From WLMZ01 sp031410915 (GTDB lineage: Bacteria > Actinomycetota > Acidimicrobiia > Acidimicrobiales > Ilumatobacteraceae), in assembly GCA_031410915.1 (NCBI GenBank), contig JANNZY010000057.1, positions 14,875 to 78,874 of the forward strand: a stretch of DNA of 64,000 bases, written 5' to 3'. The notes beneath the pieces were generated by a model that saw nothing but the letters and a program-made list of their open reading frames with translations, was not told where the DNA came from and did no database searches. Below are positions 25,370 to 33,047 of the stretch, one piece after another. A program made the position numbers and the translations under genes. How positions within the stretch are numbered: the first letter of the stretch is position 1; every line of letters starts with the position of its first letter.

Positions 25370-25928
25370 GGCCCAGCCGGTTGCGCACGCCCACCATCTC
25401 GCCGACGTGCGCGTGGCGGTGACCGATGCACTCCCATTGGACAAACCAGGCAACGGTCTTGCCCGTCCACATCGCGTGCAGCCACGAGAGTGGACCATCG
25501 GCGGCGATGCCGGCCTTGTGCTCGAGTCGCCAGCTGGATTCGGGGATCGAGTCGAGCGCCATGATGCTGATCGTGTCGATCCACGCCTGCGCACCGGCCT
25601 CGACTGCGGCCACGTAGGCGCGCAGCTCGTCGAGACGCAGCGCGTCCGTGACCGTATCGTCTTCGGCCTCACTCAAGCCGGCCGACGCGTCGAAGCGCTC
25701 GAGCCCGATCGCCTCGCGGTGCTCGACCAGAACCGGCTGATGGTTGCGGATCGCGGTGTTGAGGGCAAGGTCGTGGTGGTACGTCATGTGGAACAGCAGC
25801 CACGCGATCGACGATCCGCCGTCGCTGTGTGACTTCCAGTGGCGTGGGGTGACGTGCTTGACGATCGCGCTCTCGAAACGAGTGGCGACGCTGGCGTGGT
25901 CGGTGTCGATCCAAGTCTTGAGGTCCAC
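25356..25928 (-). CDS. DinB-like four-helix metalloenzyme
   Basis: 190 residues from a GTG. SIAWLLFHMTYHHDLALNTAIR and GHRHAHVGEMVGVRN give the His positions expected of the DinB/YfiT-type fold, which holds a metal in thiol-dependent transferases such as mycothiol- or bacillithiol-using enzymes. Mycothiol use would suit the phylum but is not shown. It overlaps DUF5318 tail to tail. Confidence 0.75.
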   Translation of the reverse strand: MDLKTWIDTDHASVATRFESAIVKHVTPRHWKSHSDGGSSIAWLLFHMTYHHDLALNTAIRNHQPVLVEHREAIGLERFDASAGLSEAEDDTVTDALRLDELRAYVAAVEAGAQAWIDTISIMALDSIPESSWRLEHKAGIAADGPLSWLHAMWTGKTVAWFVQWECIGHRHAHVGEMVGVRNRLGLSPF

Positions 25929-25997
25929 GGCGCAAACTCTGACACACGATGCGCGGCCGTGCCCACGACGGTGCGCGGCCCGGGCGATCGCTGCGCG

Positions 25998-28900
25998 CTA
26001 GGCCGCGCCGGGAGGGATCGCCCAGAGCAGGTGGTCGAGCGTTGCCAGGAAGTGGTCGCAGTCCGTCGTGCTGAACACGATCGGCGGCTTGATCTTCAAC
26101 ACGTTGTGATGAGGACCCTCGGTGCTCAGCAGGATGCCCAGGTTCTTCATCGCCTCGACCGTCAAGCGCAGTTCGGCGGCGGCGGGCTCGAGCGTGACGC
26201 GATCGCGCACCATCTCCACGCCGATGAACAGTCCGTGGCCTCGTACGTCGCCGATGATCGAGTGGTGCTCGGCGATCCGGCGCAGGCCGGCCATCATCCG
26301 ATCGCCGACGACGGCCGCGTTGTGCAGCAGCCGTTCCTCGCGGATCACATCGAGCACGGCGAGTCCGATCGCTGCCGACACCGGGTTGCCGCCGAACGTG
26401 GAGAAGTACTCCATCCCGTTGGCGAACGCGTCGGCGATCTCCGGCGTCGTCACGACCGCGGCCATCGGATGCCCGTTGCCGATCGGCTTGCCGAGCGTGA
26501 CGATGTCGGGAACCACGCCCTGTGTCTCGAACGCCCACATGTGCGAGCCGACCCGACCAAAGCCGATCTGCACCTCGTCGGCGATGCAGACCCCGCCCGC
26601 CGCGCGGACGTGCTCGTAGGCGCTGGCCAGGTAGCCGTCGGGCAATGTGAGCATGCCGCCGGTGCCGAGAATCGCCTCGCTGAAGAACGCGGCCGGGGCC
26701 CGCTTGCGAAGCGTGATGTCGTTGATGCGGTCCTGCACGCTCGCCGCGTAGGCAGGCCCGGCGTCCGGCGCGCCGTAGCGCACGTGACCGCGGTACAGAT
26801 CGGGCATCTCCGCGACCCAGACGTGGTCGGGCTTGCCGGTACCACCCGGACCGGCGAACTTGTACGGGCTGACGTCGACAATGGACGTCAGGTTGCCGTG
26901 GTACACGTGGTCGACGGTGATGACGTCGCGGTTGTGCGTGTACGTGCGCGCCAGACGGAGCGCGAGATCGTTGGCCTCGCTGCCGGAGTTGACCATGAAC
27001 ACGACACTGAGCCCGTCCGGCATCGTGTCGGTCAACCGGCGCGAGTACTCGACCACGTTGTCGTGCAGGTATCGCGAGTTGGTGTTCAGCCGCGCCATCT
27101 GGCGTTGCCCGGCGGCGACGACGCGGGGATGGCAGTGGCCGACGTGGCACACGTTGTTGACCATGTCGAGGAAGCGCCGGCCCTCGTCATCGATCAGGGT
27201 CGCGCCCTCGCCGGCCACGATCTTGAGCGGGTCCTCGTAGGCCAGGCTCAACGAGCGGCCGAGTACGTGCTGGCGCTCGCGACGGAGCCAGTCGGCATCC
27301 CGTTCGACCACCGAGCTGACGTCGGCTGCCAGACCGAGCACGAGGTTGGGATTCACGAAGACGCTGCGCCAGACGTCCCACTGGCTGCGCGCAACGACGC
27401 CGATGATCTGCTCGACGTTCCATCCACACAGGTCGGTCATCACCTGGAAGTGCAGGTGCGCCGGCCAGTTGCCGTTCTCGTCGCGCGTGCCGAGGCGCCC
27501 GACGCGTTGCCCCGCAGCAACCCGCTGACCCGGCGACAGCGTCGTCAGGCTCGCCGGCGAGAGGTGCCCGTAGACGGTCCAAAACGGAGTGCCCGCTCCG
27601 GTGGCGTGTTCGAGCACGACCATGCCGCCGAAGCCGAGCGGCACGGCGTCGTTGCCGATGGCCGTCACGTTGCCGGCCAGGGGCGCGAGCACCGCCTCGC
27701 CAGCGGGAGCGAACAGGTCGATGCCGACGTGGATCGTGCGGCGCTCGCCGGGGTCTGACGTCTCGAACTCGGGCGCGTCGTAGATCGAGCGGTCCTCGCC
27801 GTAGCGGCCGATCGGGACGATCGCGGCGAGTGCCTCGTCGCTGTACAGCGCATCCAGGCTGAGGTCGCCCGATCGCGGTGTCAGATCCATCACCGTGAGG
27901 TGCTTTGCGGACAGGTCGCGATCGAGCACGTTGTGGAACTCGTGCCCGTTGCGCTCGAGCCAGAGCTCGACGTCGCGGCGAGTGGGCACCGCTTCGAATC
28001 GGCACGCGGCACGGAAGCGCATCGTCGCGACGCGGCGGTTCTCGGCCAGCAGCCGCTGCAGGCGGTCCCACACGTCGACCTGGCTGATCAACAGGTAGGT
28101 GTTGTCCGGTTGCTCGTTGATCTGCTTGGCCGCCATGCTGATGCTGACCGCGTAGCGGGTGAGGATGAGATCGAAGAGCAGCTCGACCTCGGTCTCGGTC
28201 AGTGCGCTGATGTCGTGGTATGCGGACACGAGCGGCACGACGGCGCCGACCGGATCGTGCGTGCCGATCATTGCGTAGGCACACGCAATGGCGACCTCGT
28301 TGATCCGCCACGTCTCGACCGTGTCGCCGAAGTCGATCAGACCACACACCACGCCGTCGTCACTGAGGAGCACGTTGTAGTCGTTGGCATCGTTGTGCAC
28401 GACCTGGCGTGGCTGGTGGCGCATGCGTGGCTCGACCTGCGCGGTGAATCGTCGCAACACGGCATCCACGGCACGTCGCTTGTCGGGATCGGTGATCAGC
28501 GCCGCGTTGAGCGCGTGCTTGTCGGCGTAGGCGAGGTCCCACAGATGATGGCGCTTCGCCGCCGGATGATGGAAGTCGGCGAGCGCAAGATCGAGTTGGG
28601 CAAGCAGTCGGCCGAGGGAGGCGACAGCGCGGTGCCGGCCACGCGCGGACGTCCACTCCGCCCGGGCCCACACCGCGCCGTCGAGCCAGCTGGTGAGGCG
28701 CAGCACCCGTCGCGCGCCATCGTCATCGGTCACCTCGGGCAGCGGTTCGCCACCGCGCGCGAGGATCAACCGTTGCACGCCATCGTGCTGTTCGAGATGC
28801 TGCAGGACTGCGGCCTGCAGCTCGGTGGATCCGCGTTCGGCACCGTCGGCGTGCACCCGCAGCACGAAGCGCCGACCGTCGGCGGCGGTGACCGCGAAGT

Positions 28901-29027
28901 TGCGGTCGATCTCGCCGGGCAGCGGCTGGATGGTGCCGGTGATGCCGTAGTGCTCGTCGAGGGCGCGCTCCGCGAGCGCGACCAGCGGGTCGGACGCGAC
29001 ACCGTCGGGTGACTCGAGCGAATCCAA
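25998..29027 (-). CDS. Trifunctional fusion: APH-type kinase, M23 domain, class III aminotransferase-like phospho-lyase
   Basis: About 1,009 residues from the TTG at 29027 (TTG at 29057 is an alternative; neither has a good ribosome-binding site). Residues about 25-330 are an aminoglycoside/hydroxylysine-kinase fold (VVHNDANDYNVLL, GLIDFGD). About 430-590 resemble LytM/M23 (HVGIDLFAPAG, YGHLS, AHLHFQV). About 600-1009 are a class III PLP enzyme (VNSGSEANDLAL, IADEVQIGFGR, LGKPIGNGHP with the PLP lysine). In humans a kinase and a phospho-lyase of these two families act in turn on 5-hydroxylysine, so phosphorylation then elimination of an amino alcohol is inferred. The M23 part is puzzling in a protein without signal peptide. 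Confidence 0.88.
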   Translation of the reverse strand: MDSLESPDGVASDPLVALAERALDEHYGITGTIQPLPGEIDRNFAVTAADGRRFVLRVHADGAERGSTELQAAVLQHLEQHDGVQRLILARGGEPLPEVTDDDGARRVLRLTSWLDGAVWARAEWTSARGRHRAVASLGRLLAQLDLALADFHHPAAKRHHLWDLAYADKHALNAALITDPDKRRAVDAVLRRFTAQVEPRMRHQPRQVVHNDANDYNVLLSDDGVVCGLIDFGDTVETWRINEVAIACAYAMIGTHDPVGAVVPLVSAYHDISALTETEVELLFDLILTRYAVSISMAAKQINEQPDNTYLLISQVDVWDRLQRLLAENRRVATMRFRAACRFEAVPTRRDVELWLERNGHEFHNVLDRDLSAKHLTVMDLTPRSGDLSLDALYSDEALAAIVPIGRYGEDRSIYDAPEFETSDPGERRTIHVGIDLFAPAGEAVLAPLAGNVTAIGNDAVPLGFGGMVVLEHATGAGTPFWTVYGHLSPASLTTLSPGQRVAAGQRVGRLGTRDENGNWPAHLHFQVMTDLCGWNVEQIIGVVARSQWDVWRSVFVNPNLVLGLAADVSSVVERDADWLRRERQHVLGRSLSLAYEDPLKIVAGEGATLIDDEGRRFLDMVNNVCHVGHCHPRVVAAGQRQMARLNTNSRYLHDNVVEYSRRLTDTMPDGLSVVFMVNSGSEANDLALRLARTYTHNRDVITVDHVYHGNLTSIVDVSPYKFAGPGGTGKPDHVWVAEMPDLYRGHVRYGAPDAGPAYAASVQDRINDITLRKRAPAAFFSEAILGTGGMLTLPDGYLASAYEHVRAAGGVCIADEVQIGFGRVGSHMWAFETQGVVPDIVTLGKPIGNGHPMAAVVTTPEIADAFANGMEYFSTFGGNPVSAAIGLAVLDVIREERLLHNAAVVGDRMMAGLRRIAEHHSIIGDVRGHGLFIGVEMVRDRVTLEPAAAELRLTVEAMKNLGILLSTEGPHHNVLKIKPPIVFSTTDCDHFLATLDHLLWAIPPGAA

Positions 29028-29060
29028 GGAAAGCAGTCTGCCATACGCTGAAATCAAGGG

Positions 29061-31079
29061 ATGAGCGAGATGACGACGACGGATGAGCGGTTCCCCCACG
29101 TGTTCGAACCGCTGACCCTGCGGCATCGCACGTTGCGGGCCCGGATCAACTTCGGCGCGCACACGGCGAACATGGCCGAGCGCGGCCTGCCATCCGAGCG
29201 CCACGTGGGCTACTACCGCGAGCGGGCGCTCGGCGGGGCCGGGATGATCGTCGTCGAGCCGGTGCCGGTGCATCGGACGGCGGTCCTGACACGGGGCAAC
29301 TTCCTTGCTGACGACGACGCCGTGGTTCCCGGGTTCCGTCGCATCGTCGACGCCTGCCGCGACGCCAGCGACGGTGAGGTCGTGATGGTGCACCAGCTGT
29401 ACCACGTCGGCCAGCACGGCGACGCCGACAACTCGTTTTCGCCGAACTGGTCACCGTCGGGCCTGCCGTCGTACCACGACGCCGACGGCAGCCACATGAT
29501 GAGCGAAGTCGAGATCCGCGAGTTGATCGATGCGTTCGTTCGAGCTGCGGCGCGTGCCCAACGGTGTGGCTTCGACGGCGTCGAGCTGTTCGCCGCGTAC
29601 CACGCCGTCATCGACCAGTTCTGGACGCCGTGGTCCAACCGGCGCACCGACCGCTGGGGTGGCTCACTGGAGAATCGTGTCCGCTTCTCGGCCACGCTGC
29701 TGACGGAGATCCGCGCCGCGGTCGGGGTCGACTTCATCGTCGGGCTCGCGGTGAACCTCGACCCAGGCTCGGCCCCGTCGCTGTCCGTGGAGGCGTTGCA
29801 AGAGGTGGTTGCGTGGCACGACGAGCGGTCGTTGATGGACTACGTCACGTGTGGCACCGGCAGCTACTTCGATCCAGCGCCGCTCATCCCACCATCGCTG
29901 TACCCGCAACGACTCGGCGAGCCGTTTGCCGCAGCGCTCAAAGCGGTCACGTCCCACGCGCTGGTGCAAGCCGAGAGCCACATCCGCACACCGGCTGCGG
30001 CTGACGAGGTGATCGCCGCCGGACATGCCGACATGGTCTCCATCGTGCGCGGCCAGATCGCCGACCCGCATCTCGTCGCCAAGGCCCGGCGCGGCCGTGC
30101 CGGCGAGGTGCGGCCGTGCATCTCGTGCAACCAGCTCTGCTGGGGCCGGCGCTCACGCGACTACTGGATCTCGTGCCTGATCAATCCCTCGGCCGGCCGC
30201 GAGTTCCAATGGGGCGGCCACCGCTTCGAGCCCGCCGCCGCGCCGCGCCGGATCGCGGTCATCGGCGGGGGACCGGCCGGGTTGGAGTTGGCTCGCGTCG
30301 TCGCAGAACGCGGACATGCGGTCACGCTGTTCGAGGCGGCCGATCTGCTCGGCGGGCAGTGGCGCTTGGCCGGACTGCAGCCGAGCCGGGGACAGATCCT
30401 GGACCACCTCGACTGGTACTGGCGTGAGCTCGATCGGCTCCGTGTCGTCGTGCGCCTCGGCACAGCGCTCGACGCCGCAGCCATCGCGACGCTCCACGTC
30501 GACGATGTCGTGCTCGCGACCGGCGCGCGGCCGGCCCGGGCCGGGTTCCAGCGGGCAGCGGCGATGGTCGACCGGCTGCCGGGTATCGATGCGCCGAACG
30601 TCGCCGCGGTGCACGACGTCCTCAGCGGCGACGCTGTTCCGGCCGGCCGGGTCGTGCTGCTCGACGACCTCGGCGACTGGCGCGGCATCGGCACGGCGAT
30701 GTTCCTGCAGGAGCGGGGCTGCGCCGTCACTGTGGTGACGTCGGCTCCGGTCATCGCCAGCGGGCTGTTCCACAGCGCGGCGGACACGCCCGCGCGCAAG
30801 CGATTCGCGACGGAAGGCGGCGAGATGCGCCCGTTCACCGTGGTCGACGAATGGACGTCCGCTGGTGCGCGCTGTCACTCGACACTGACCGGGCAGGTCG
30901 AGACGATCGGCGCAGACTGGTTGGTCGTCGCCGAGACGGCGATCGTCCAGGATCAGATCATGCGGTCACTCGACGGATCCCAACTGCCCTTCAGGGTGCA
31001 CGCGATCGGCGACTGCGTCGCGCCGCGGCGAGCGAGCCTGGCGATCCACGAGGGTCGCGAACTCGGCCTGCGTTTGTGA
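29061..31079 (+). CDS. Old yellow enzyme / 2,4-dienoyl-CoA-reductase-type iron-sulfur flavoenzyme
   Basis: 672 residues in the trimethylamine-dehydrogenase/2,4-dienoyl-CoA-reductase layout. An FMN barrel (about 10-350; GFDGVELFAAYHAVIDQF, SNRRTDRWGGSLENR), an iron-sulfur cluster loop (RPCISCNQLCWGR with a later C-L-I-N-P), and a C-terminal NAD/FAD Rossmann part (RRIAVIGGGPAGLELARVVAERG). It would reduce an enoyl compound or demethylate an amine. It diverges from the kinase-aminotransferase fusion with 33 bp between the chosen starts, which suggests shared control and a common catabolic pathway. Confidence 0.9.
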   Translation: MSEMTTTDERFPHVFEPLTLRHRTLRARINFGAHTANMAERGLPSERHVGYYRERALGGAGMIVVEPVPVHRTAVLTRGNFLADDDAVVPGFRRIVDACRDASDGEVVMVHQLYHVGQHGDADNSFSPNWSPSGLPSYHDADGSHMMSEVEIRELIDAFVRAAARAQRCGFDGVELFAAYHAVIDQFWTPWSNRRTDRWGGSLENRVRFSATLLTEIRAAVGVDFIVGLAVNLDPGSAPSLSVEALQEVVAWHDERSLMDYVTCGTGSYFDPAPLIPPSLYPQRLGEPFAAALKAVTSHALVQAESHIRTPAAADEVIAAGHADMVSIVRGQIADPHLVAKARRGRAGEVRPCISCNQLCWGRRSRDYWISCLINPSAGREFQWGGHRFEPAAAPRRIAVIGGGPAGLELARVVAERGHAVTLFEAADLLGGQWRLAGLQPSRGQILDHLDWYWRELDRLRVVVRLGTALDAAAIATLHVDDVVLATGARPARAGFQRAAAMVDRLPGIDAPNVAAVHDVLSGDAVPAGRVVLLDDLGDWRGIGTAMFLQERGCAVTVVTSAPVIASGLFHSAADTPARKRFATEGGEMRPFTVVDEWTSAGARCHSTLTGQVETIGADWLVVAETAIVQDQIMRSLDGSQLPFRVHAIGDCVAPRRASLAIHEGRELGLRL

Positions 31080-31086
31080 GCGTCGC

Positions 31087-31866
31087 TCATGATGCCGCGA
31101 GCCCGCGCAGGCGCACCGACAGGCAGGTGACACATCCCTCGAGCTTGATGAACTCGCTGATGTCGATCGTGACGGGTGTGTAGCCGAGGTCGGACAGCAG
31201 CGCTGCGGTCTGCGGACAGTCGTCGGACATCAACAGGCGGTCGCCGCCGAGCAGCACGACATGCGAACCGGACTCCTCTGGCACGGGCAGGAAGCGCGGC
31301 CAGAACGACGGGTCGTCCACCGCCGGCGGGTAGCCGATCACGGTGCCGTCGGGCAGCGCCGTGACAGCGGTCTTGAGGTGCAGCACCTTCGTCAGCGGGA
31401 CAGCGATCACGTTCGCGCCGATGGGGCCGAGGATCGCGCGCAGCTGGCGGATGCCCTCACCGTTGGTGCGCCCGCCGCGGCCGACGTACACGGTGTCGCC
31501 GACCTTCAACACGTCGCCGCCGTCCAGCGTGCCCGGTGGACGGATGCGGTTGATCGAATAGCCGAGTGACTCGACGACCCGCTCGACGGCGGCCGTCTCC
31601 GGCTTGCGCTCGTCCGCACCGGGGCGGGCGATGACGGCGACGTTGCGGTACACGACCGTCGTGTCCTCGATGAACGCAGAGTCCGGGCACTCGGACGCCG
31701 GCGGCACCTCGATCGTCGACCAGCCGGCGTCGTGGAGGGCAGCCACATAGCCGTCCCACTGCCGTACCGCCAGCGTTGCATCGACCGGGGTGCGTTCGAT
31801 GTGGGTGATCAAACCGTCGGCCAGACGCAGGCTCGGCCGGCGCACCAACGCCTGTTGCGATGTCAT
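31087..31866 (-). CDS. Dimethylarginine dimethylaminohydrolase-like amidinotransferase-fold hydrolase
   Basis: 259 residues. The DDAH elements are present: FIEDTTVVYRNVAVIARPG, PGTLDGGDVLKVGDTVYVG, the histidine in LTKVLHLKTAVTALPDG, and the C-terminal nucleophile region EGCVTCLSVRL. DDAH hydrolyses methylated arginines to citrulline and methylamines; related enzymes deiminate arginine. With the neighbouring flavoenzyme of the amine-dehydrogenase type, methylamine release and demethylation could be linked, but this is inference. Confidence 0.87.
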   Translation of the reverse strand: MTSQQALVRRPSLRLADGLITHIERTPVDATLAVRQWDGYVAALHDAGWSTIEVPPASECPDSAFIEDTTVVYRNVAVIARPGADERKPETAAVERVVESLGYSINRIRPPGTLDGGDVLKVGDTVYVGRGGRTNGEGIRQLRAILGPIGANVIAVPLTKVLHLKTAVTALPDGTVIGYPPAVDDPSFWPRFLPVPEESGSHVVLLGGDRLLMSDDCPQTAALLSDLGYTPVTIDISEFIKLEGCVTCLSVRLRGLAAS

Positions 31867-31997
31867 GGCAGCGAGAGTAGCGAAGCCGCTCTCCGTGGGA
31901 ATCCTTCCGCTGTCCGAGGCGGTGGATCAGACGGCGAAGTAGGCTGTCGCCCGCCCCGCGGCACCCCGCCGAGCGCGTCATCGAAGGGACCCGAGTC

Positions 31998-33047
31998 ATG
32001 AGTGAGCGAATCATCGGAGCGGGGCGCGGCAACGCAAGTTTCACTCACCAAAACGCATGTGTCGTCGCCGTCGAGGCCGTCGAAGCCCCAGAGGTGATCA
32101 CGTCCGAATGGATCGACGAACAGCTCTCCGATACCTACACCCGCAACGGTCTGCGGCCCGGGCTGCTGGCTGAGCTGGCGGGCATCAAGGAGCGTCGCTG
32201 GTGGCCCGAGAACGTTACGTTCGACGAGGCTGCGTCGATGGCGGGCCACGCCGCGATCGAGGCTGCGGGCATCGATCGTTCCGAGATCGGGATGATGATC
32301 TCGACGTCGGTGTCAAAGCACCACCTCGAACCCTCGGTCGCGTGCGCGGTGCACAGCCATCTCGGGCTGCCGACTTCGTGCGGCAACTTCGACCTCGCCA
32401 ATGCTTGCCTCGGCTTCGTCAACGCAATGCACCTCGCGTCCACAGCGATCGACGCCGGCCAGATCAAGTACGCCCTGATCGTCGACGGTGAGGGAAGCCG
32501 CCACACCCAGCTGACCACGATCAAGCGGCTGCAGCAGCCGAACGCGTCGGTGCTCAACGTGTTCGACGAGTTCGCGTCGCTCACACTCGGTTCCGGCGCG
32601 GCGGCGATGGTGCTCGGCCACCTCGACGACAACCCCGAGGGTCACCGTGTCGTGGGTGGCGTGATCCGCGCCGCTACACAGCATCACAAGCTCTGCGTCG
32701 GCGACCTCGAGCAGATGACCACCGACACCCATGCGCTGCTGGAGGCCGGGCTCGAGCTCGGCATGACGTGCTGGGAGGACGCCAAGGCGACCTTCGACTG
32801 GCACCTCGGAATGGACCGCTACATCATCCACCAGGTGAGTTCGGTGCACACCAAGTTGATGTGCGAGCGGCTCGGCATCGATCCGGCCAAGGTGCCGCTG
32901 ACGTATCCGCACTACGGCAACGTCGGCCCGGCCGCAATCCCCATCACGCTGGCCGGTGTGGCCGACGACATCGCCCGCGGCGAGCGCATCCTGTGCATGG
33001 GCATCGGGTCCGGGCTCAACACGAGCTTCACCGAACTCGTGTGGTGA
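31998..33047 (+). CDS. oleA: Acyl-CoA condensing thiolase-fold enzyme OleA
   Basis: 349 residues, KAS III-like. The catalytic cysteine is in DLANACLGFVNAMHL (residue 137), with the histidine in RYIIHQVSSVH and the asparagine region TYPHYGNVGPAAIP. The context (OleBC fusion and OleD directly downstream) identifies OleA, which joins two fatty acyl-CoAs head to head into a 2-alkyl-3-keto acid, rather than FabH. It starts the operon, with 131 bp separating it from the divergent DDAH-like gene, and its stop overlaps the oleBC start (GTGA). Confidence 0.92.
   Translation: MSERIIGAGRGNASFTHQNACVVAVEAVEAPEVITSEWIDEQLSDTYTRNGLRPGLLAELAGIKERRWWPENVTFDEAASMAGHAAIEAAGIDRSEIGMMISTSVSKHHLEPSVACAVHSHLGLPTSCGNFDLANACLGFVNAMHLASTAIDAGQIKYALIVDGEGSRHTQLTTIKRLQQPNASVLNVFDEFASLTLGSGAAAMVLGHLDDNPEGHRVVGGVIRAATQHHKLCVGDLEQMTTDTHALLEAGLELGMTCWEDAKATFDWHLGMDRYIIHQVSSVHTKLMCERLGIDPAKVPLTYPHYGNVGPAAIPITLAGVADDIARGERILCMGIGSGLNTSFTELVW

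Noticed and set aside
32768..33043. Longer N-terminus for OleBC within oleA
   Set aside because: It is out-of-phase oleA sequence; the GTG at 33044 overlaps the oleA stop and starts just before the hydrolase fold.
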